Source: Scleromitrula shiraiana (Eukaryota; Ascomycota; Leotiomycetes; Helotiales; Sclerotiniaceae). Taken from it: a DNA stretch of 64,000 nt. Made by a program: the position numbers and the translations under genes. The notes under the pieces are model-generated. The model saw only the letters and a program-made list of their open reading frames with translations, was not told the origin of the DNA and did no database searches. The DNA is taken from NCBI GenBank assembly GCA_028455995.1, contig JABELC010000013.1, positions 992,001 to 1,056,000 of the forward strand. The letters are read 5' to 3'. Below, piece after piece: positions 61,347 to 64,000 of the stretch. How positions within the stretch are numbered: position 1 is the first letter of the stretch; the number at the start of each line of letters is the position of its first letter.

Positions 61347-61922
61347 TTTGAACTCATGTCGTGAGTTTAATCCAAGGCATTAGCTCGTGGTGAAGGCGAG
61401 CGATTGGCTTGGAAATTGTTTTTGGTGTGATAAAATGAATTGAAGAGCAGGTGATAGTTTTAGGCCTGTTCACTGTTGCAGTGTACACAATGGTAATTGA
61501 ATAGGTGTCAATTTATAGTTTCAATATTAAAAAATATAGCATTCCACCCGAGAATCTACCTTACTTTTTTATTGAAGCTGCATTTCATCCCCAAATTGTG
61601 AAAATTTAAACTTTCCTTGTTTCAGTAATAATTTGTCCTCTCATTGGAACTCCTTAGAACGTGTAGATATCATACCGGAGAAAAATTGGGTTGAAAGAGA
61701 GGGAATGCCAATGTGAGTAGTATCAATACTCCAACCTTGTGATATGATTTTCTTCAAAATGGTGGAAAAGTACAAGAAACAGATTAACAAAGAACCATAT
61801 ACGAATTCAAAATTCCCGGCTAGATCAATCTCAACACATCAAAATATTACAATCTTATCCATCCTCCAAGCTATGTATTCTATGTTCCTCCGAGTAGTCA
61901 TATTATCAGATAACAGTCACTG
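61347..61922. other. 576-bp intergenic region between convergent genes
   Basis: Lies between the stop of the membrane-protein gene (+) and the stop of the MFS gene (-). AT-rich, no exon seen; an open frame at 61744-62043 (+) is the antisense shadow of the MFS end. Confidence 0.5.
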
Positions 61923-64000
61923 TTACACTACTGTTTGTTTGCCTTCCTTTTGTACTGCAGGGTCATTTCCCTTTCTGAGATCTTGCCAACCCATCCCCCA
62001 TAGAACGATTCCGCAGACAGCAGCCATTGCAGCCACCAGATAAAAAACACGATCAACACTATTGGCATATGCCACCAAAACTCCGGAAAGATCTTCAGGC
62101 TGTATAACCTTGCGAAATCCTGTGGCTCCTGCCCGGATGACTGCTATAGCATCAACATTAGGTGCTTCCTTGGAGAGTTGCAATTTCAGGCTCTGGTCAA
62201 AAATAAGGTTACATAGAACCAGAACAATAGCAGGCCCCAAAGATTGTGTGAAAACTATGAAAGCCATGGCAGATGATAATTCCTCTCCCGTAACTGCTGC
62301 TTGTATAGCAATGATAGCCTAAAAATGAAGCGTCAGTATATTTTAGAATTTCCAATGACACAGAGTGACGATACCACTTGCAAACCGGCACCAGAACCAA
62401 TGCCGGCTAGAATCTGGAATCCAACCCACCACCCAGTTGGGCTATTGGGTTGTAACAGCGAGTATAAACCGCTAGCTGTCGATAGGAGAATGGTGGAGAA
62501 TATAGCTAAAGGAATGACGTATCCAATTTTCATTACTTATTGGATGGTAAGCCAAGGAGGACAGAACACGGGCACTTCCAGGAATGTGGAAGTAGGGATG
62601 TAATTCACTTACAGAAGACTCCTGAAGAACCGGCCATAAGAAGCTGAGGTAAAATTGTTGGTAGAAGATATACACCGCTCAACATTGCACTTGCGTTATT
62701 TATAGCCTGAAAATATATAGGGAGAAAGAATGTTGCACCATATACGGCAGCCATAAGAAAGGCTTGATAGAGACCGGCAGACCATACTGTTCTTCGACTA
62801 ATCATGGAATGAGGAAGTAGAGCATCATCTTCTTTATGGCGATTCCAAAGTAACTATATAGTAAAGGTGGCGGCCGCACCACAGAAAAGGCCAATGACCT
62901 GAGAGGAATTCCACGAATATTTGTTTCCACCATATTGCAATGCAAGAAGTAATTGCAAGACGGCAGGTGCAAAGAGAGTAAATCCCACTAGGTCTAGATA
63001 GTGATGTATCTTTGGGAGAATAGATATCGCTCTCGCCTTTGTCGTTTGTTCAGGTATGCGAAGAAGAGTAATCGCAATGGCTGTAAATGCTCCAAGCGGT
63101 AAATTAATATAAAAGCCTAGCCTATATTAGTATTCGCTTGGCTCAAGAATTGAATAAAGCACTTACACCATCTCCATGTGCTGTAAGAAGTGAATGCTCC
63201 CCCAATGAGAGGTCCGACGATAAGTCCCAGCTGGTTGACTATAGTGAAGGTGTCAAGGTTAGCGTTTGTGTTGCACCAAAATTGTGAATACCAAATGTTT
63301 ACTTACATCCAATAGTTAATCCTATCAAAGCTGTGTAATTGATCAGAAATCATCTATTCAATACATAAAGAGGGGGTGATATATTGAGTTTTCTTTTTGG
63401 TAGACGCCCTTGCTTACCAGGTCGTTTTTCCAGAGGTACACAGCTCGAGACTATTGTGATAGCGCCGTTTATTATTCCAGCGGCACCAAACCCAGCAACA
63501 GCACGACCGACTATGAGCATAGCCGACGAAACAGCAGCACCACAGAGTAAGGAGCCGAGCTCAAATATTCCAAAGAAAGTTAGGAATGACCACTACAGTT
63601 GTCTGGTCAGCACACTATCTCATAGCCAGGAAAACTAATAAACACGAACCTTTATATTGAAATGAGTGTACACCTTTCCAGTAAGAGGCTGCGGAGCGGC
63701 GCTATGATCATCTCAGCTCCTACATATCTAGACAAGAAAAATAGACTCGACTAACCTTCCGAATTGATATGCGCTAGCATACCAGCCAACATCCGCAAGA
63801 GAATTGAACTGATCTGTGATGCGAGGGATAGCCTGTCCATCGCAAATACAATGTAGCAGTCAGTAGAGTACTCCAAGGGCCCATCACAAGAACTAACCGT
63901 GCTAATCACCATAGTATCTACCAGCATAAGGAAGCAAGCCATTGCAACACTAGCGACTACTATCGCTAGTTTCAAACCAGTCACATATTCAACGGAAGGA
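61923..64000 (-). pseudogene. DHA2-type MFS transporter, partial, with nonsense codon
   Basis: Drug:H+ antiporter of the 14-helix type often used to export cluster products; it runs off the right edge, so its N terminus is missing. Exons on the minus strand, 5' to 3': >64000..63898, 63832..63756, 63701..63650, 63592..63418, 63330..63307, 63238..63167, 63116..62613, 62535..62375, 62318..61923; every junction is in phase. Signatures: VASVAMACFLMLVDTMVIST (helix 1), IPRITDQFNSLADVGWYASA, the GRAVAGFGAAGI region, GPLIGGAFTSYSTWRWCFYI with NLPLG (motif C/WRW-FYINLP), FLPIYFQAI, and the tail LVAAMAAVCGIVLWGMGWQD. A TAG (62854-62856) lies in the long exon between FCGAAATFTI and LLWNRHKEDDALLPHSM. 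Both flanks fit the family, so it is a true nonsense codon rather than an intron border. All other exons are clean. Confidence 0.8.

Noticed and set aside
62854..62900. Reading the MFS TAG as an intron acceptor (TATATAG)
   Set aside because: The sequence before it, VIGLFCGAAATFTI, is well-matched coding sequence for the family and no fitting GT donor exists that would remove only non-conserved residues.

Overview
The window looks like nuclear DNA of a filamentous ascomycete, most likely Leotiomycetes (Helotiales, Sclerotiniaceae-like). Genes carry short introns of about 47-90 bp with GTRNGY...YAG borders. Families present include a fungal G-gamma subunit, a Pezizomycotina-type NRPS-like enzyme, a PTH11/rhodopsin-like membrane protein and fungal O-methyltransferases. 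Intergenic DNA is AT-rich and unusually full of microsatellites. The species call is inference; the fungal call is firm.

Left part (1-12.2 kb): a heterotrimeric G-protein gamma subunit (1563-1947, +), a nitrilase pseudogene (5.66-6.92 kb, -), a SelW-like Rdx-family protein rebuilt from four exons (8270-9823, +) and the PP1 catalytic subunit from four exons (10942-12136, -). The last two genes converge on an intergenic stretch holding two inverted repeats.

Middle part (12.2-42 kb): long gene-poor stretches of tandem repeats. Between them lie degraded or truncated genes: a P450 relic interrupted by an (ATTT)n tract, a short-chain dehydrogenase relic, an F-box fragment, and a methyltransferase whose catalytic core is missing. 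Intact genes are a tRNA-Val(AAC), a large leucine-rich-repeat protein (26.2-28.8 kb, -), a two-exon predicted mitochondrial membrane protein (39.0-40.0 kb, -) and, divergent from it across 298 bp, the pyruvate dehydrogenase complex protein X (40.3-41.8 kb, +). About 10.2 kb (28.8-39.0 kb) has no convincing gene.

42-49.8 kb is a gene-poor region of unidentified relics with a recurring degenerate box, ending at a tRNA-Ser(GCT).

Right part (50.4-64 kb): a secondary-metabolite cluster. It contains a five-exon O-methyltransferase (-), a divergent single-exon 949-residue A-T-TE NRPS-like synthetase (+), a second five-exon O-methyltransferase (+), a possible 53-residue spliced ORF, a cytochrome P450 (+), a PTH11-like membrane protein (+) and a DHA2-type MFS transporter (-) running off the right edge. 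The synthetase resembles enzymes that couple two aryl-pyruvate units into quinones or furanones; the methyltransferases, P450 and exporter would tailor and secrete the product. The synthetase and both methyltransferases are intact. The P450, membrane protein and transporter each carry a nonsense codon, and the P450 also lacks its heme-ligand region, so the cluster looks partly decayed.
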